Positions 1 to 8,443 are shown, counted from the stretch's first letter. The stretch is 64,000 bases of DNA from CAWUEX02 sp038148375 (GCA_038148375.1 JAYQVH010000013.1:24771-88770); one strand, 5' to 3'. A program made the numbers and translations. The notes: generated by a model not told the origin, from the sequence alone.

Positions 1-566
1 CAGGCCGGTCAGGTCGGGCGGTTCGCCGTCGTCGTCCTGTTCGGTGATCGCGCAGAGCTCGAACAGGCCCGCATCGCCGCGCTCCTTGACCGAGGTTTCC
101 AGCAGCTCCACCCCGCCGCCGAGAAACACCGCGTAGGCATTGCCGGGGGAGGGTTCGTAACGTCCCACCAGCACATCGGTGTTGCGGTCGCGCAAGGCCT
201 GCACAGGGGCGAGGCGACGCGCAGGCTGAGGTTGAAGTCCCGTTTCGCGAACCGCCGCACGCGGGCCAGGATGCGCCGGGCATCTTCCGCATATTCGGGC
301 GGGATCAGAGCTGCCGCGCCGTCGCCGCCGAACTGATAGGGGATGGAACCGCAATGGTTGGTCAGTCCGGCAATCATCGCCGCGGCACAGAAATTGATGT
401 CCGAATGACGCCCTTCCGCAACGCCCGCGATCGAGCCCTGAATGTCGGATACGGCGACCAGCCAATCGCTGGGCAGGGGGACGAAGTACGCCGGGTCAAA
501 GGCATCTGACACCGCGCCCATGGAGGGCACGGTCGTGTAGAAGTCCCTGGTGCTGGCAGCGGTCAT
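1..566 (-). pseudogene. DUF3095 family protein, 3' end off window, frameshifted
   Basis: Recognised as DUF3095, a family of unknown function sometimes described as related to adenylate-cyclase domains. The N-terminal part carries the family-like block PLPSDWLVAVSDIQGS and then FGGDGAAALIPP. The start is taken as ATG at 566 (MTAASTRDFY); a longer reading to 638 adds unlikely sequence. Near 200-220 the family reading jumps frame: the annotated frame becomes Pro/Cys-rich nonsense, while another frame gives VQALRDRNTDVLVGRYEPS and continues sensibly to the window edge. About one base appears to be missing. This is either a real frameshift mutation or a sequencing error. The gene continues beyond position 1, so full length cannot be judged. 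Confidence 0.6.
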
Positions 567-688
567 AAGCGGACCGCCCATCCCATGCGGTTCAGTCGCG
601 TGGGAGTAAGCCTGACACCGGCGGAAGGCGGAAGCCATTCACAATCGGGTGCTGCGCGAGGCGGGCAAAATTCTCGTGTGAACTCAAT

Positions 689-800
689 GCCTTACGGCGT
701 GCATGGGCTCGTGTGTCCAGGATCGTAAGCCGTTGATTTTACACAGATAAATAGCCAAAAACCATCCGTGTGGGCGGCGTGCATGGGCTCGTTCCACGCA
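689..800. repeat. Paired direct-repeat element, copy A
   Basis: Two direct copies of the 16-mer GCGTGCATGGGCTCGT lie at 697-712 and 777-792, 80 bp apart. The left copy sits in a longer conserved context, 689-717, that matches 27 of 29 bases at 35208-35236. The right copy, 777-800, matches 23 of 24 bases at 35294-35317. The roughly 60 bp between copies shows no similarity between the two loci. The element lies in the gap between the CMD-family gene and the DUF3095 gene. On the minus strand each core contains GAGCCCATGCACGC with a possible ATG. Function is unknown. Confidence 0.85.
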
Positions 801-846
801 AGATCGGCCTGGGAAAGTATTCTTGTCCGGCGGCGGGCGGGCCGCG

Positions 847-1425
847 CTATTCGGCCGCCTGCTGCCCGGGGATGAAGGGACAGTAGTCCTCTTTCTCCAC
901 GAGGTCGTAGGCGAAGATGAACTTCGCCATGCCGCACAGCACGGCCATGATCATGCCGAGCTCCAGCATCTCGCCGTCGGTGAAGTGCTCCCGGCAGCGC
1001 GCGTAGATCTCCTCGGTGACACTGCCGTTCGGGTTGGTCAGCACCATGACGTCTGCGAGGGCGAGAGCCGCGCGTTCCTTCGCGGAAAACGGCCCGGTCT
1101 CGTAGTCGTCTAGGCCCTCGATCTGTTCTTCCGGCACGCCGGCCTCGCGGGCGCCGGCGCGGTCGGCGCGATTGCAGTGCGCGCAGCCGTGCACGTTTGC
1201 GAGCCTGAGGCGCACCAGCTCCATGATCCGCCGGTCGATGCGCCCGGAGTAGAACACCTTTTTATAAAAGTCGTTCATGTACCAGTCGTACATGTGCGGT
1301 GCGTTGCCGAACACCTCGGTGAACGTTGCGTCACCATGCAGCTTCATCGCGCCGTCGTGGGACGGCTGCATGTGCGCGGGCAGCTCGTCGCGGCTGAGGC
1401 GTTTGAAATGCGGGTTCGGTTTCAT
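847..1425 (-). CDS. Carboxymuconolactone decarboxylase (AhpD-like) family protein
   Basis: A 192-residue protein of the CMD/AhpD-like superfamily, which includes alkylhydroperoxidases and lactone decarboxylases. The helical core carries the segment MELVRLRLANVHGCAHCNRAD, of which C81-A-H-C84 is the CxxC redox motif. The His found four residues after the second Cys in AhpD is Asp here, so peroxidase activity is uncertain. Start chosen at ATG 1425, which has GGAG about 10 bases upstream; an in-frame ATG at 1464 would add 13 Arg/Ser-rich residues. It stands alone on the minus strand, divergent from the gene at 1504. Substrate unknown. Confidence 0.75.
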   Translation of the reverse strand: MKPNPHFKRLSRDELPAHMQPSHDGAMKLHGDATFTEVFGNAPHMYDWYMNDFYKKVFYSGRIDRRIMELVRLRLANVHGCAHCNRADRAGAREAGVPEEQIEGLDDYETGPFSAKERAALALADVMVLTNPNGSVTEEIYARCREHFTDGEMLELGMIMAVLCGMAKFIFAYDLVEKEDYCPFIPGQQAAE

Positions 1426-1503
1426 GCTCGTGCTCCGGCTTGTCTCTCGGCGGGGTCGTGCCATAGTGAGCCGCCTTGAGTTTCATGACAACTGCCTCCG
1501 ATT

Positions 1504-2046
1504 ATGTCCAACGTTCTCAATAGCCTGTTGCCAGAGTACCAGTTCACCGAGCACCACATGACCGTGGTGCTCGCCACGCCCGAACGCACCTTCGAAGCCG
1601 TTGAGGCCATGGATCTCGGCGATTCCACCATTGCCCGCGTGTTGATGAACCTGTGGCGCATTCCTGCACGTCTGGTGATCAAGCCGCCGCCGGACCGGAA
1701 CATGTCGGTCGACGACTTCATCCAGCTGGTTCGCCAGCCGCCGACCGATCTGGCCCGCGGGCTGATCGGCGGCCGCAACGCGCCGAAGGATAAGCAGGCT
1801 ATCGACGCCGAGTCCTTCCGTGCGTTCAACGAGCCGGGGTGCATCAAGCTGGTGTGGGCGTTCTGGCTGACCGATCTCGGCGACGACCGCGTGCGGGTCG
1901 ACACTGAAACCCGCGTACTGTGCACCGACGACAAGACCCTGCGCGTGTTCAGGTTCTACTGGTACGCCATTCGCCTGTGGTCGGGCCTGATCCGCCTGCG
2001 TCTGCTGGCGTCGATCAAGCGGCACGCAGAGAGCCGTGAGTCCTAG
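1504..2046 (+). CDS. SRPBCC-like conserved hypothetical protein
   Basis: A 180-residue soluble protein with no signal peptide. The layout resembles a family of uncharacterised SRPBCC/polyketide-cyclase-like proteins: an early segment HHMTVVLATPERTFEAV, a middle FNEPGCIKLVWAF strand, the motif TETRV at 134-138 and a C-terminal FYWYAIRLWSGLIRLRLL segment at 151-168. The fold would provide a hydrophobic ligand pocket, but no ligand or reaction can be named. Its last four bases overlap the 3' end of the convergent dehydrogenase gene. Family assignment is from pattern recognition of the C-terminal motif only. Confidence 0.6.
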   Translation: MSNVLNSLLPEYQFTEHHMTVVLATPERTFEAVEAMDLGDSTIARVLMNLWRIPARLVIKPPPDRNMSVDDFIQLVRQPPTDLARGLIGGRNAPKDKQAIDAESFRAFNEPGCIKLVWAFWLTDLGDDRVRVDTETRVLCTDDKTLRVFRFYWYAIRLWSGLIRLRLLASIKRHAESRES

Positions 2047-3047
2047 AGCTGGATGACGATCTTGCCGATGTGCGAGCCGCTATCGAGATACTCATAGGCG
2101 GCACGGGCGTCGTTGAAGTCGAACACCCTGTCGATGACCGGGTCGAAGCCGTTGACCTCCACCGCAGCGACGAACTCTTCCAGCATCGTCCGGCTGCCCG
2201 AGGTGATGCCCTTCAGCACCAGGTTCCTCAGTAAGAGGGGGCCCAGGCTCGGCTGTTCCGCGCGTCCGGCCAGGGCGCCGATCAGACCGACGCGGGCGTT
2301 TGGGCGGCAGGCGTTGAGCGACTGGCCAAGCGTTCCAATGCCGCCGGTCTCGACGACAATGTCCGCGCCTCCGGCTTCGTCCAGCACCGCCTGATCCCAG
2401 TTCGGATTGGTGCGGTAATTGATCGTGACGTCGGCACCCAGTGCGCGCACGCGCTCAAGCTTGTCGTTGCTCGACGATGTGATCACCGCCCGCGCGCCGT
2501 TCATCTTTGCTATCTGCAGAGCGTAAATCGACACGCCGCCGGTGCCGAGCATTAGCACCGTGTCGCCGGCTTTGATCTGGCCCAAGCGATGCACGCACGA
2601 CCATACCGTCGCGCCCGCCACCGGGATTGTTGCCGCGGCCCGGTCCGACAAGTTGTCGGGAAGTTTAACCAGGCACGCCGCCGGCAGCGCGACGCGCTCC
2701 GCCAGCAGGCCGTCGGCGGAGTTGCCGAGGTCATGGCCGAAATACGCGGGATCGAACGCGCCGTCGGTCCAGCCGGTGAAATGCGTCGCGCACACGCGGT
2801 CGCCCGGTGCGACATGGGTCACACCTTCACCGACGGAGATGACTTCGCCGGCGGCGTCGCTCAAGGGGATGCGCGTCTCCGGCTTCGGTCCGCCGTAGCG
2901 GTTGCGCATGATCATCAGGTCGCGGTGGTTAAGCGCGCAGGCTCTGATCGCCACCACGGCCTGACCGTGTCCAGCAATCGGGTCATCGCGCTCGACCATG
3001 CGCAGCGAATCGAGGCCCGTCTGGTTTCCGATTTCCCAGGCTTTCAT
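2043..3047 (-). CDS. Zinc-independent MDR family alcohol dehydrogenase-like protein (paralogue 1)
   Basis: A medium-chain dehydrogenase/reductase of 334 residues. An N-terminal GroES-like domain (conserved LNHRDLMIM and GGPKPETRIPLSDAAGEV) is followed by a Rossmann domain with the nucleotide motif GTGGVS at about 168-173. The Cys cluster of the structural zinc in classical alcohol dehydrogenases is absent, so it is probably an NAD(P)H-dependent quinone or enoyl reductase-type enzyme; the substrate is not predictable. Start set at ATG 3047, which fits the GAGAGG ribosome site and aligns with the paralogue at 3107-4123; an ATG six bases upstream is possible. The two genes share most motifs and look like a tandem duplication. 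Confidence 0.85.
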   Translation of the reverse strand: MKAWEIGNQTGLDSLRMVERDDPIAGHGQAVVAIRACALNHRDLMIMRNRYGGPKPETRIPLSDAAGEVISVGEGVTHVAPGDRVCATHFTGWTDGAFDPAYFGHDLGNSADGLLAERVALPAACLVKLPDNLSDRAAATIPVAGATVWSCVHRLGQIKAGDTVLMLGTGGVSIYALQIAKMNGARAVITSSSNDKLERVRALGADVTINYRTNPNWDQAVLDEAGGADIVVETGGIGTLGQSLNACRPNARVGLIGALAGRAEQPSLGPLLLRNLVLKGITSGSRTMLEEFVAAVEVNGFDPVIDRVFDFNDARAAYEYLDSGSHIGKIVIQL

Positions 3048-3106
3048 CGTCATCCTCTCAATGCCGTCAGCGGAAAGCGCTGCCTGTTAAAGAGCGCCGG
3101 GCGGTG

Positions 3107-4123
3107 TTAGTCGTGGGTGATGACGATCTTACCCAAGTGGGCCTGACTTTCCATATGCCGGAACGCATCGGCCGCGGCGTCGAACGGGAAGGTCTTGTCG
3201 ATCACCGGCTTTTCTCCGGCCGCAACCATGGTGTCGATCAGATCCTGCAGCATCTTCTTGCTCCCGCAGGTCACGCCGCGCAGGCTCAAGTTCTTGCCGA
3301 CCAGGGGCATGGTGTTGAGCGGGCTTTCCGCTTGCCCTGCCAGACCGCCGATCAGACCGATGCGGCCGTTGAAGGCCGCGGCTTCGAAAGACTTCTCCAG
3401 ACTGCCCGGGCCGCCGGTTTCGACAATCACGTCCGCGCCCTTGCCGCCGGTGATTTCAAGCACGGCCTTGGGCCAGCTTTCGGCTTTCTTGTAGTTAATG
3501 CCGTGGTCCGCGCCGAGTGATTTGGCTTTGGCCAGTTTGTCGTCGCTCGAAGACGTAATGAGGACATTCGCGCCCTTGGCTTTGCCGATCTGAACCCCGA
3601 AGATCGATACCCCGCCGGTGCCGAGCAGCAGCACGGTCTCGCCCTCTTTGTACGCACCCGCGCCCATGATGCAGTTCCACGCCGTCACTCCGGCGACGGG
3701 CAAGCACGCGCCGTCGGCGTACGACCAGTCGTCCGGAAGCTTGACCAGGGCGTCCGCGGGAAACGCGCCGAATTCGGCCAGCGTACCGTCGGCGCCGCCG
3801 CCAAGGTCCGAGCCGAAGTATTGCGGGCCGAAGGGGCCGTCCATCCATTTCGAGAAAAAGCTGATGCACACCCGGTCGCCGACGCTCACGTTCGAGACCC
3901 CGTCGCCAACGGCCACAACTTCGCCAGCGCCGTCGCTGACCGGGATAAGCGTTTCCGGCTTGGGACCGCCGTACCAGCCGTTCAGCACCATGTAGTCACG
4001 GTAGTTCAGGCTGTTGGCGTGAATTTTAACGACCGCTTGGCCTGCTGCGGCTTTGGGTTCGTCCCGTTCCGCCGTGCGTAAGGAGTCGACGCCCTTCTGC
4101 GTGCCGACTTCATAAACTTTCAT
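3107..4123 (-). CDS. Zinc-independent MDR family alcohol dehydrogenase-like protein (paralogue 2)
   Basis: A 338-residue MDR protein closely similar to the next gene downstream. The same markers recur: LNYRDYMVLNGWYGGPKPET near 39-58, LPVAGVTAWNCI at 141-152, GTGGVSIFG at 168-176, and a C-terminal HLGKIVI. GGGAG (GGGAGACGCACC) precedes the ATG. It lies 59 bases upstream of its paralogue on the same strand, so the pair is probably co-transcribed. No zinc-binding Cys cluster is visible. The reaction is inferred as NAD(P)H-dependent oxidoreduction; substrate unknown. Confidence 0.85.
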   Translation of the reverse strand: MKVYEVGTQKGVDSLRTAERDEPKAAAGQAVVKIHANSLNYRDYMVLNGWYGGPKPETLIPVSDGAGEVVAVGDGVSNVSVGDRVCISFFSKWMDGPFGPQYFGSDLGGGADGTLAEFGAFPADALVKLPDDWSYADGACLPVAGVTAWNCIMGAGAYKEGETVLLLGTGGVSIFGVQIGKAKGANVLITSSSDDKLAKAKSLGADHGINYKKAESWPKAVLEITGGKGADVIVETGGPGSLEKSFEAAAFNGRIGLIGGLAGQAESPLNTMPLVGKNLSLRGVTCGSKKMLQDLIDTMVAAGEKPVIDKTFPFDAAADAFRHMESQAHLGKIVITHD

Positions 4124-4290
4124 GGTGCGTCTCCCGTTTAATTCTTATCGTTTCCAGGTGGTCCCGCTTTAGCGAGCGGGGGGGGCGGGAACCACCCGCC
4201 CCGGATTTCTCGTCCGCGCCTTGGTCATGAACGTGGGACTCCAAGCATCGGTCCGATCGCCCTAAGATACCCAAGGACTGGGGAGGGGTT

Positions 4291-5853
4291 ATGACACGTT
4301 TCATTCAGATATTCGCACTGGCCACGATGTTGGCGCCATTCGCTGCGCCTGCTGAAGCGCAACCTGTACCCTGCGCGGCGCTGCCCTTTGCAGACTTCTC
4401 TCAAGTTCCCGACGCTCCTGCGCAAGTCTTTGCCACGGAAACCGTGCAGGCTTCCGCGCCGCTGCCGGCCTACTGCCGTGTCGAGGGCTATGTCTCGCCG
4501 ACCATCGGATTTGAAATCCGTATTCCCGAAGACTCGTGGAACGGCAAAATGCTGTTCCAGGGCTGCGGCGGCTTCTGCGGCAGCACGGCGTCGATCCGCC
4601 AATGCGACGATGCCTTGGCGCGCGGCTACGCCTGTGTTGCCACTGATCTTGGCCACAAGGGCACACCGCTGGACGGCAAGTGGGCCTACAACAACCCCCA
4701 GGGCGAAATCGATTTCTATTACCGCGCCACGCATGCGACTGCGCAGGCGGCAAAGGCGATCATAGCGGCGGCGACGGGCGGCGATATTTCACGCTCCTAT
4801 TTTCGCGGCTGCTCCACCGGCGGACGGCAGGGATTGATATCGGCCCAGCGTTTTCCGGCCGACTTCGACGGTATTATCGCTGCCGCACCTGCCGGAGTGA
4901 GTCCCGGCGGCGGCTTGCATCTGATCTGGAGCGCGCTGGCCAATCAGGACGACGCAGGCAATCAAATCCTGACGCCGCAGAAAGTCGCGCTGCTGCATGG
5001 CGCGGTTGTCGCCGCCTGCGACGCACATGATGGCCTGGAAGACGGACTCATCACCGACCCGCGCACCTGCACGTTCGACCCCGCCGATATGCAGTGCCGC
5101 CGCAGACCAGGCGAGGATTGCTTCACGGGTCCGGAGGTCCAAGTCATTCGCAAAATCTATCAGGGCGCGGTGGATTCCTCTGGCGCGCCGCTTTACCACG
5201 CGGTCCCCATGCCGGGGTCGGAACCCAATTGGGTTCCGGCGTACGTCGGTGCGGGAGGTCAAAAGCCGATCTATTACTTCTTCGGCGGTGACTTCTTCCG
5301 CTACGTCGCCTTCGCCGAAGATCCGGGTCCGTCCTGGATGCCGGAGGATTTCGACTACGACCGCGATCCGCCACGTATGGGTTACAACCGCCACCTCAAC
5401 AATGCAGCCAGCCCAGATCTGCGCGCCTTCGTCTCCCGCGGCGGAAAACTGATCTCTTACCAGGGCTGGTCGGATCAGTCCGTGCCGCCGTTGGGTGTGG
5501 TCGACTACCTTGAGGATGTTCAGCGTTTCATGGGCGGCCCGGACGCCGTGTCGGAGTTCTATCGCCTTTTCATGCTGCCCGGCGTTGCCCATTGCTCTGG
5601 CGGGGAGGGGCCGGACCGGGTCGACGCGTTGCGATCTCTTGAAGCCTGGGTAGAGGACGGGACGGCGCCGGAGTCGCTTATTGCGTACAAACTGAAGAAC
5701 GATCCGGGTTTTGGGTCCGTTCCTCACCTTCCACCTGCGGATGAGAATATTGAGATGTCACGCCCGGTCTACGCGTATCCGGATGTCGCGCGGTACGTCG
5801 ACGGCGACCCAAACGACTGGCAGAGTTTTCAAAGGGTTGCGCCGAATCCGTAA
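4291..5853 (+). CDS. Tannase/feruloyl esterase family protein, secreted
   Basis: A 520-residue alpha/beta hydrolase of the tannase/feruloyl esterase family, which cleaves ester bonds of phenolic acids or similar substrates. A Sec signal peptide spans about 1-23 (ending PAEA). The nucleophile motif is C174-S-T-G-G, the acid is D395 in YQGWSDQSVPP, and the base is H434 in PGVAHCSGG. The Cys residues next to the Ser and His match the disulfide that ties the catalytic site together in this family. DAHDGLEDGLITDP at 244-257 matches the calcium-binding loop. It stands alone, divergent from the MDR pair. The actual substrate cannot be read from sequence. Confidence 0.88.
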   Translation: MTRFIQIFALATMLAPFAAPAEAQPVPCAALPFADFSQVPDAPAQVFATETVQASAPLPAYCRVEGYVSPTIGFEIRIPEDSWNGKMLFQGCGGFCGSTASIRQCDDALARGYACVATDLGHKGTPLDGKWAYNNPQGEIDFYYRATHATAQAAKAIIAAATGGDISRSYFRGCSTGGRQGLISAQRFPADFDGIIAAAPAGVSPGGGLHLIWSALANQDDAGNQILTPQKVALLHGAVVAACDAHDGLEDGLITDPRTCTFDPADMQCRRRPGEDCFTGPEVQVIRKIYQGAVDSSGAPLYHAVPMPGSEPNWVPAYVGAGGQKPIYYFFGGDFFRYVAFAEDPGPSWMPEDFDYDRDPPRMGYNRHLNNAASPDLRAFVSRGGKLISYQGWSDQSVPPLGVVDYLEDVQRFMGGPDAVSEFYRLFMLPGVAHCSGGEGPDRVDALRSLEAWVEDGTAPESLIAYKLKNDPGFGSVPHLPPADENIEMSRPVYAYPDVARYVDGDPNDWQSFQRVAPNP

Positions 5854-6274
5854 AAAATATCAGGTCCTTAGCTCTGAAACTTAAGTCCCGTGAGGCAACC
5901 GCTTTGGCCGCATACGCGTTGGTGGGGCATGTACATCAAGACTTCTCATCAAGACGGAAATCCCTGCCTTTATGTCGGCATTCTGTTGCTGGCGGCGGCA
6001 GTGATGGCCGCACTTGTCGCGGAAAATCCCGCCGCGTCACCGGAGCGGGTCGAATTCCTCCGGGTTAGCGCGGTTTGCCTCGCTCTAACCGGTGCCTGTA
6101 GCGCTTTGCTGGATCCAATTTTCCGCGCGCTGCGGGCGGTTTCCGAAAAAAAGCCGCGCCGTTGCGCGAACGGCGCGGCAAGTGACACGGGTTGGGAGTC
6201 GCCGGCCACGGAGGGCCGGAGGGCTGGGAAACCCAGCCATATCAAGAACGCCCGACGGGGTGATTCGGTTGCAA
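5854..6274. other. Intergenic region with terminator and a doubtful small ORF
   Basis: This 421-base gap between the esterase and znuB holds the terminator at 6146-6179. On the plus strand an ORF opens at ATG 5929 and its first 60 residues include two hydrophobic stretches (LYVGILLLAAAVMAALVA and VSAVCLALTGACSALL), like a small membrane protein. The frame then runs through the terminator hairpin and on across znuB in antisense with implausible composition. The first part could be a real or decayed small membrane gene, but I do not call it. Confidence 0.4.
6146..6179 (-). terminator. Rho-independent terminator of the znu operon
   Basis: An 11-bp perfect stem (GCCGCGCCGTT with AACGGCGCGGC) around a 5-base loop lies at 6153-6179. 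Read on the minus strand it is followed by seven T residues (6152-6146). It sits about 100 bases downstream of the znuB stop and so would end the zur-znuC-znuB transcript. Confidence 0.85.
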
Positions 6275-7081
6275 TTAAGTGGGCGTTCGCGCCGGGAAAA
6301 CGGCACGGACCGCGCCACACAGTGCGAAAAGCGCTGCTGCGGCGGCGACAATGGACGGCCCCGCCGGAGTGTCCCAGGCGAAAGAGCCCGACAATCCCCC
6401 TGATACGGCCGCTGTTCCAGCAAGGACCGCGCCCAGGGCCATTTGCTCCGGTGTTGACGCGAATTGACGTGCCGTCGCCGGGGGGATCACCAGCATGGCC
6501 GTGATCAGCAATATGCCCACGATCTTCATGGCCAGGGCGACGGTCAATGCGATCATCACCACGAAGGCCAACTGCACGGGACGCGCGGGCACGCCCTCGG
6601 CCTGGGCCGTTTCTTCATTGACGGTCAGCGCGACCAGGGGACGCCACATGGCGATAACCAGGCAAGTCACGGCCAGCGCGCCAACCCAGATCCACACCAC
6701 TTCCATGCGAGATACGGCAAGAATATCACCGAACAGATACGCCATAAGATCAACGCGCACACCGTCCAGGAATGTCACCGCAATCAGGCCGCAGGCGAGG
6801 GCGCTGTGCGATAGCAATCCGAGCACCGTATCGCTTGACCATGTCCGGCGCCGCTGCAGCCACACAAGGGCGACGGCAATAGCGACGCCTGTGATCACTG
6901 TCCCCACTGTCGGCGACAGGCCGATGGCGATGCCGAGTGCGACACCCAGAAGTGCAGAATGCGCCAGGGTATCGCCGAAGTACGCCATCCGGCGCCACAC
7001 CACGAAACAGCCCAAGGGGCCCGTTGCTGCCGCGACACCAATGCCGGCTATGACGGCGCGCGTGAGAAAATCGTCAAGCAT
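6275..7081 (-). CDS. znuB: High-affinity zinc ABC transporter, permease ZnuB
   Basis: A 268-residue polytopic membrane protein of the ABC-3 family, the permease that carries zinc delivered by ZnuA across the inner membrane. Hydrophobic segments run throughout. Family signatures include RRMAYFGDTLAHSALLGVA near 30-48 and ILLITAMLVIPPATAR in the second half. It follows znuC by 11 bases on the same strand, and zur is upstream, so the three probably form one zinc-repressed transcript ending at the hairpin at 6146-6179. Length is normal for the family. Confidence 0.93.
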   Translation of the reverse strand: MLDDFLTRAVIAGIGVAAATGPLGCFVVWRRMAYFGDTLAHSALLGVALGIAIGLSPTVGTVITGVAIAVALVWLQRRRTWSSDTVLGLLSHSALACGLIAVTFLDGVRVDLMAYLFGDILAVSRMEVVWIWVGALAVTCLVIAMWRPLVALTVNEETAQAEGVPARPVQLAFVVMIALTVALAMKIVGILLITAMLVIPPATARQFASTPEQMALGAVLAGTAAVSGGLSGSFAWDTPAGPSIVAAAAALFALCGAVRAVFPARTPT

Positions 7082-7092
7082 CGCAGCGCCCC

Positions 7093-7875
7093 TTAATGCG
7101 CGTGGTCATGATGATCGTGACCATGGTCATGACTGTGTAAGATTTCGCCTCCCGGGCCATGGTCGTGATCGTGGTCGTGCGTATAGACAGCGAGCATGTC
7201 CGCCGCACTCTGACCGAACAGGCGCAGGAACTCGGGATGGCGGCTGACTTCTGCCGGGCGGCCCGAACAGCAAATATGGTTGTTGAGGCAGTAGACGCGG
7301 GTGGTCGAGGCCATGACGACATTCAAGTCGTGCGACACCATCAGCACGGCGCAATTGAACGCATCGCGGGTTCGTTGGATCAGCCGGTAAAGCTCGACCG
7401 CGCCGGTGATGTCGACGTTTTGTGTCGGCTCGTCTAGGACAAGCAGGTCCGGATCGCGCAACAGCGCACGCGCCAGTTGGAGGCGCTGCAATTCGCCGCC
7501 AGATAACACGTGGATGCTCTTGTCGAGTTCCGCAGGTAACTGAACGTGCCCTAGCATTTCCGTGAGCTTGTCGTCACCGGCGCGGCGCGTGAGGGTGAGG
7601 AACCTGCGCACGGTCAGCGGCAGTGTGGGGTCAATCGTCAACTTCTGCGCCTGATAGCCAACTGTCAGCCGCGCAGCTCTGCGCACCGTTCCGCCAGATG
7701 GCGGTTCCAAGCCTAACAGCGTGCGCACCAGTGTCGATTTACCCGCGCCGTTGGGGCCGATGAGCGTAACGATCTCGCCGCGCGATACGGAAAGATCGAC
7801 GCCATTGAGGATCAGCTGACCGCCGCGTTCGACGCGCAGGCCCGATGCCTCGATCAAAGGAGAGGATTCCGTCAT
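7093..7875 (-). CDS. znuC: High-affinity zinc ABC transporter, ATPase ZnuC
   Basis: A 260-residue ABC ATPase that powers zinc import through ZnuB. Walker A is GPNGAGKST at 40-48, the signature is LSGGE at 124-128, and Walker B/D-loop is LLVLDEP around 144-150, followed by the SHD switch His. The C-terminal tail is rich in His and Asp (DHDHDHG, then HSHDHGHDHHDHAH), a likely metal-buffering or sensing tail. The start is ATG 7875 (MTESSPLIEA), two bases after the zur stop codon; the longer frame upstream runs antiparallel to nothing plausible and overlaps zur. Translation is probably coupled to zur. Confidence 0.93.
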   Translation of the reverse strand: MTESSPLIEASGLRVERGGQLILNGVDLSVSRGEIVTLIGPNGAGKSTLVRTLLGLEPPSGGTVRRAARLTVGYQAQKLTIDPTLPLTVRRFLTLTRRAGDDKLTEMLGHVQLPAELDKSIHVLSGGELQRLQLARALLRDPDLLVLDEPTQNVDITGAVELYRLIQRTRDAFNCAVLMVSHDLNVVMASTTRVYCLNNHICCSGRPAEVSRHPEFLRLFGQSAADMLAVYTHDHDHDHGPGGEILHSHDHGHDHHDHAH

Positions 7876-7877
7876 CT

Positions 7878-8354
7878 TTACCCCGCTGCGCTGCGGCAAT
7901 GAGGGCATACGCCGGAAATTTCGACCACGCGCTCGCGGACATCGAAGCCTTCCGTTTTTGCCATCTGATCGACCGCTTTGGCGATCGGCGTGCCGGCCAG
8001 TTCGGCTGTCGTGCCGCAAGACTGGCAAATCAAAAACTGTGCATCGTGATCATGCTCGGGCGTCGAGCAGCCGATGAACGCATTCAGGCTGTTGAGGCGA
8101 TGCACCAAACCGGCGTCGATCAGAAAATCGAGTGCACGGTAAACCACCATTGGGGCTGGACGGTCTCCTTCCTCGGCGAGTACGTCCAATATGTCATAGG
8201 CGCCCATCGGGCTGTGCCGTTGCCATAGGATCTCTAGCACCCGCCGCCGTGTCGGTGTCAGACGCAGGCCGAGCTCGCGGCTTTTCTCATCCGCGATTGC
8301 CAGCGCGGACTTTATGCAGCGGCTGTGATCGTGACGGGGGCTCGGGAACGCCAA
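7878..8354 (-). CDS. zur: Zinc uptake regulator Zur (Fur family)
   Basis: A 158-residue Fur-family repressor. The winged-helix region is LRLTPTRRRVLEILW followed by the recognition-helix region VVYRALDFLIDAGLVHRLNS at 71-90, a Zur-like sequence. Two CxxC pairs (C110-C113 and C150-C153) form the structural zinc site, and the HDHD cluster near 101-104 supplies sensing ligands. I choose a TTG start at 8354 because GGAG lies 7 bases upstream. The longer frame to 8423 would start inside the Zur box and is unlikely. It is first in the zur-znuC-znuB unit and divergent from znuA, so it is probably autorepressed. Confidence 0.88.
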   Translation of the reverse strand: MAFPSPRHDHSRCIKSALAIADEKSRELGLRLTPTRRRVLEILWQRHSPMGAYDILDVLAEEGDRPAPMVVYRALDFLIDAGLVHRLNSLNAFIGCSTPEHDHDAQFLICQSCGTTAELAGTPIAKAVDQMAKTEGFDVRERVVEISGVCPHCRSAAG

Positions 8355-8395
8355 GCGGGTTCTCCAGCACGGTTGGGGTGGACAGACGGTATAAA

Positions 8396-8410
8396 TGTTA
8401 TGATATAACA
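8396..8410. promoter_or_regulatory. Zur box between zur and znuA
   Basis: TGTTAT-GAT-ATAACA is a perfect inverted repeat with a 3-base centre, of the kind bound by Zur repressors of the Fur family. It lies 42 bases before the TTG of zur and 34 bases before the ATG of znuA, placing it in the shared divergent promoter. One dimer site could repress both directions when zinc is plentiful. Confidence 0.85.
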
Positions 8411-8443
8411 AAACAGTCAACAAGCCCTACGTTTCGGAACGTC

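Noticed and set aside
9..638. DUF3095 read as one continuous 209-residue protein
   Set aside because: The second half of that frame is low-complexity nonsense; the family signal moves to another frame.
689..800. Two short repeats as a mini CRISPR array
   Set aside because: Only two 16-bp direct copies with about 64-bp spacing, no third unit, and no cas genes; the same paired layout recurs 34.5 kb away.
5890..6504. 204-residue plus-strand ORF
   Set aside because: It reads through the znu terminator and across znuB in antisense; only its first 60 residues look coding-like.
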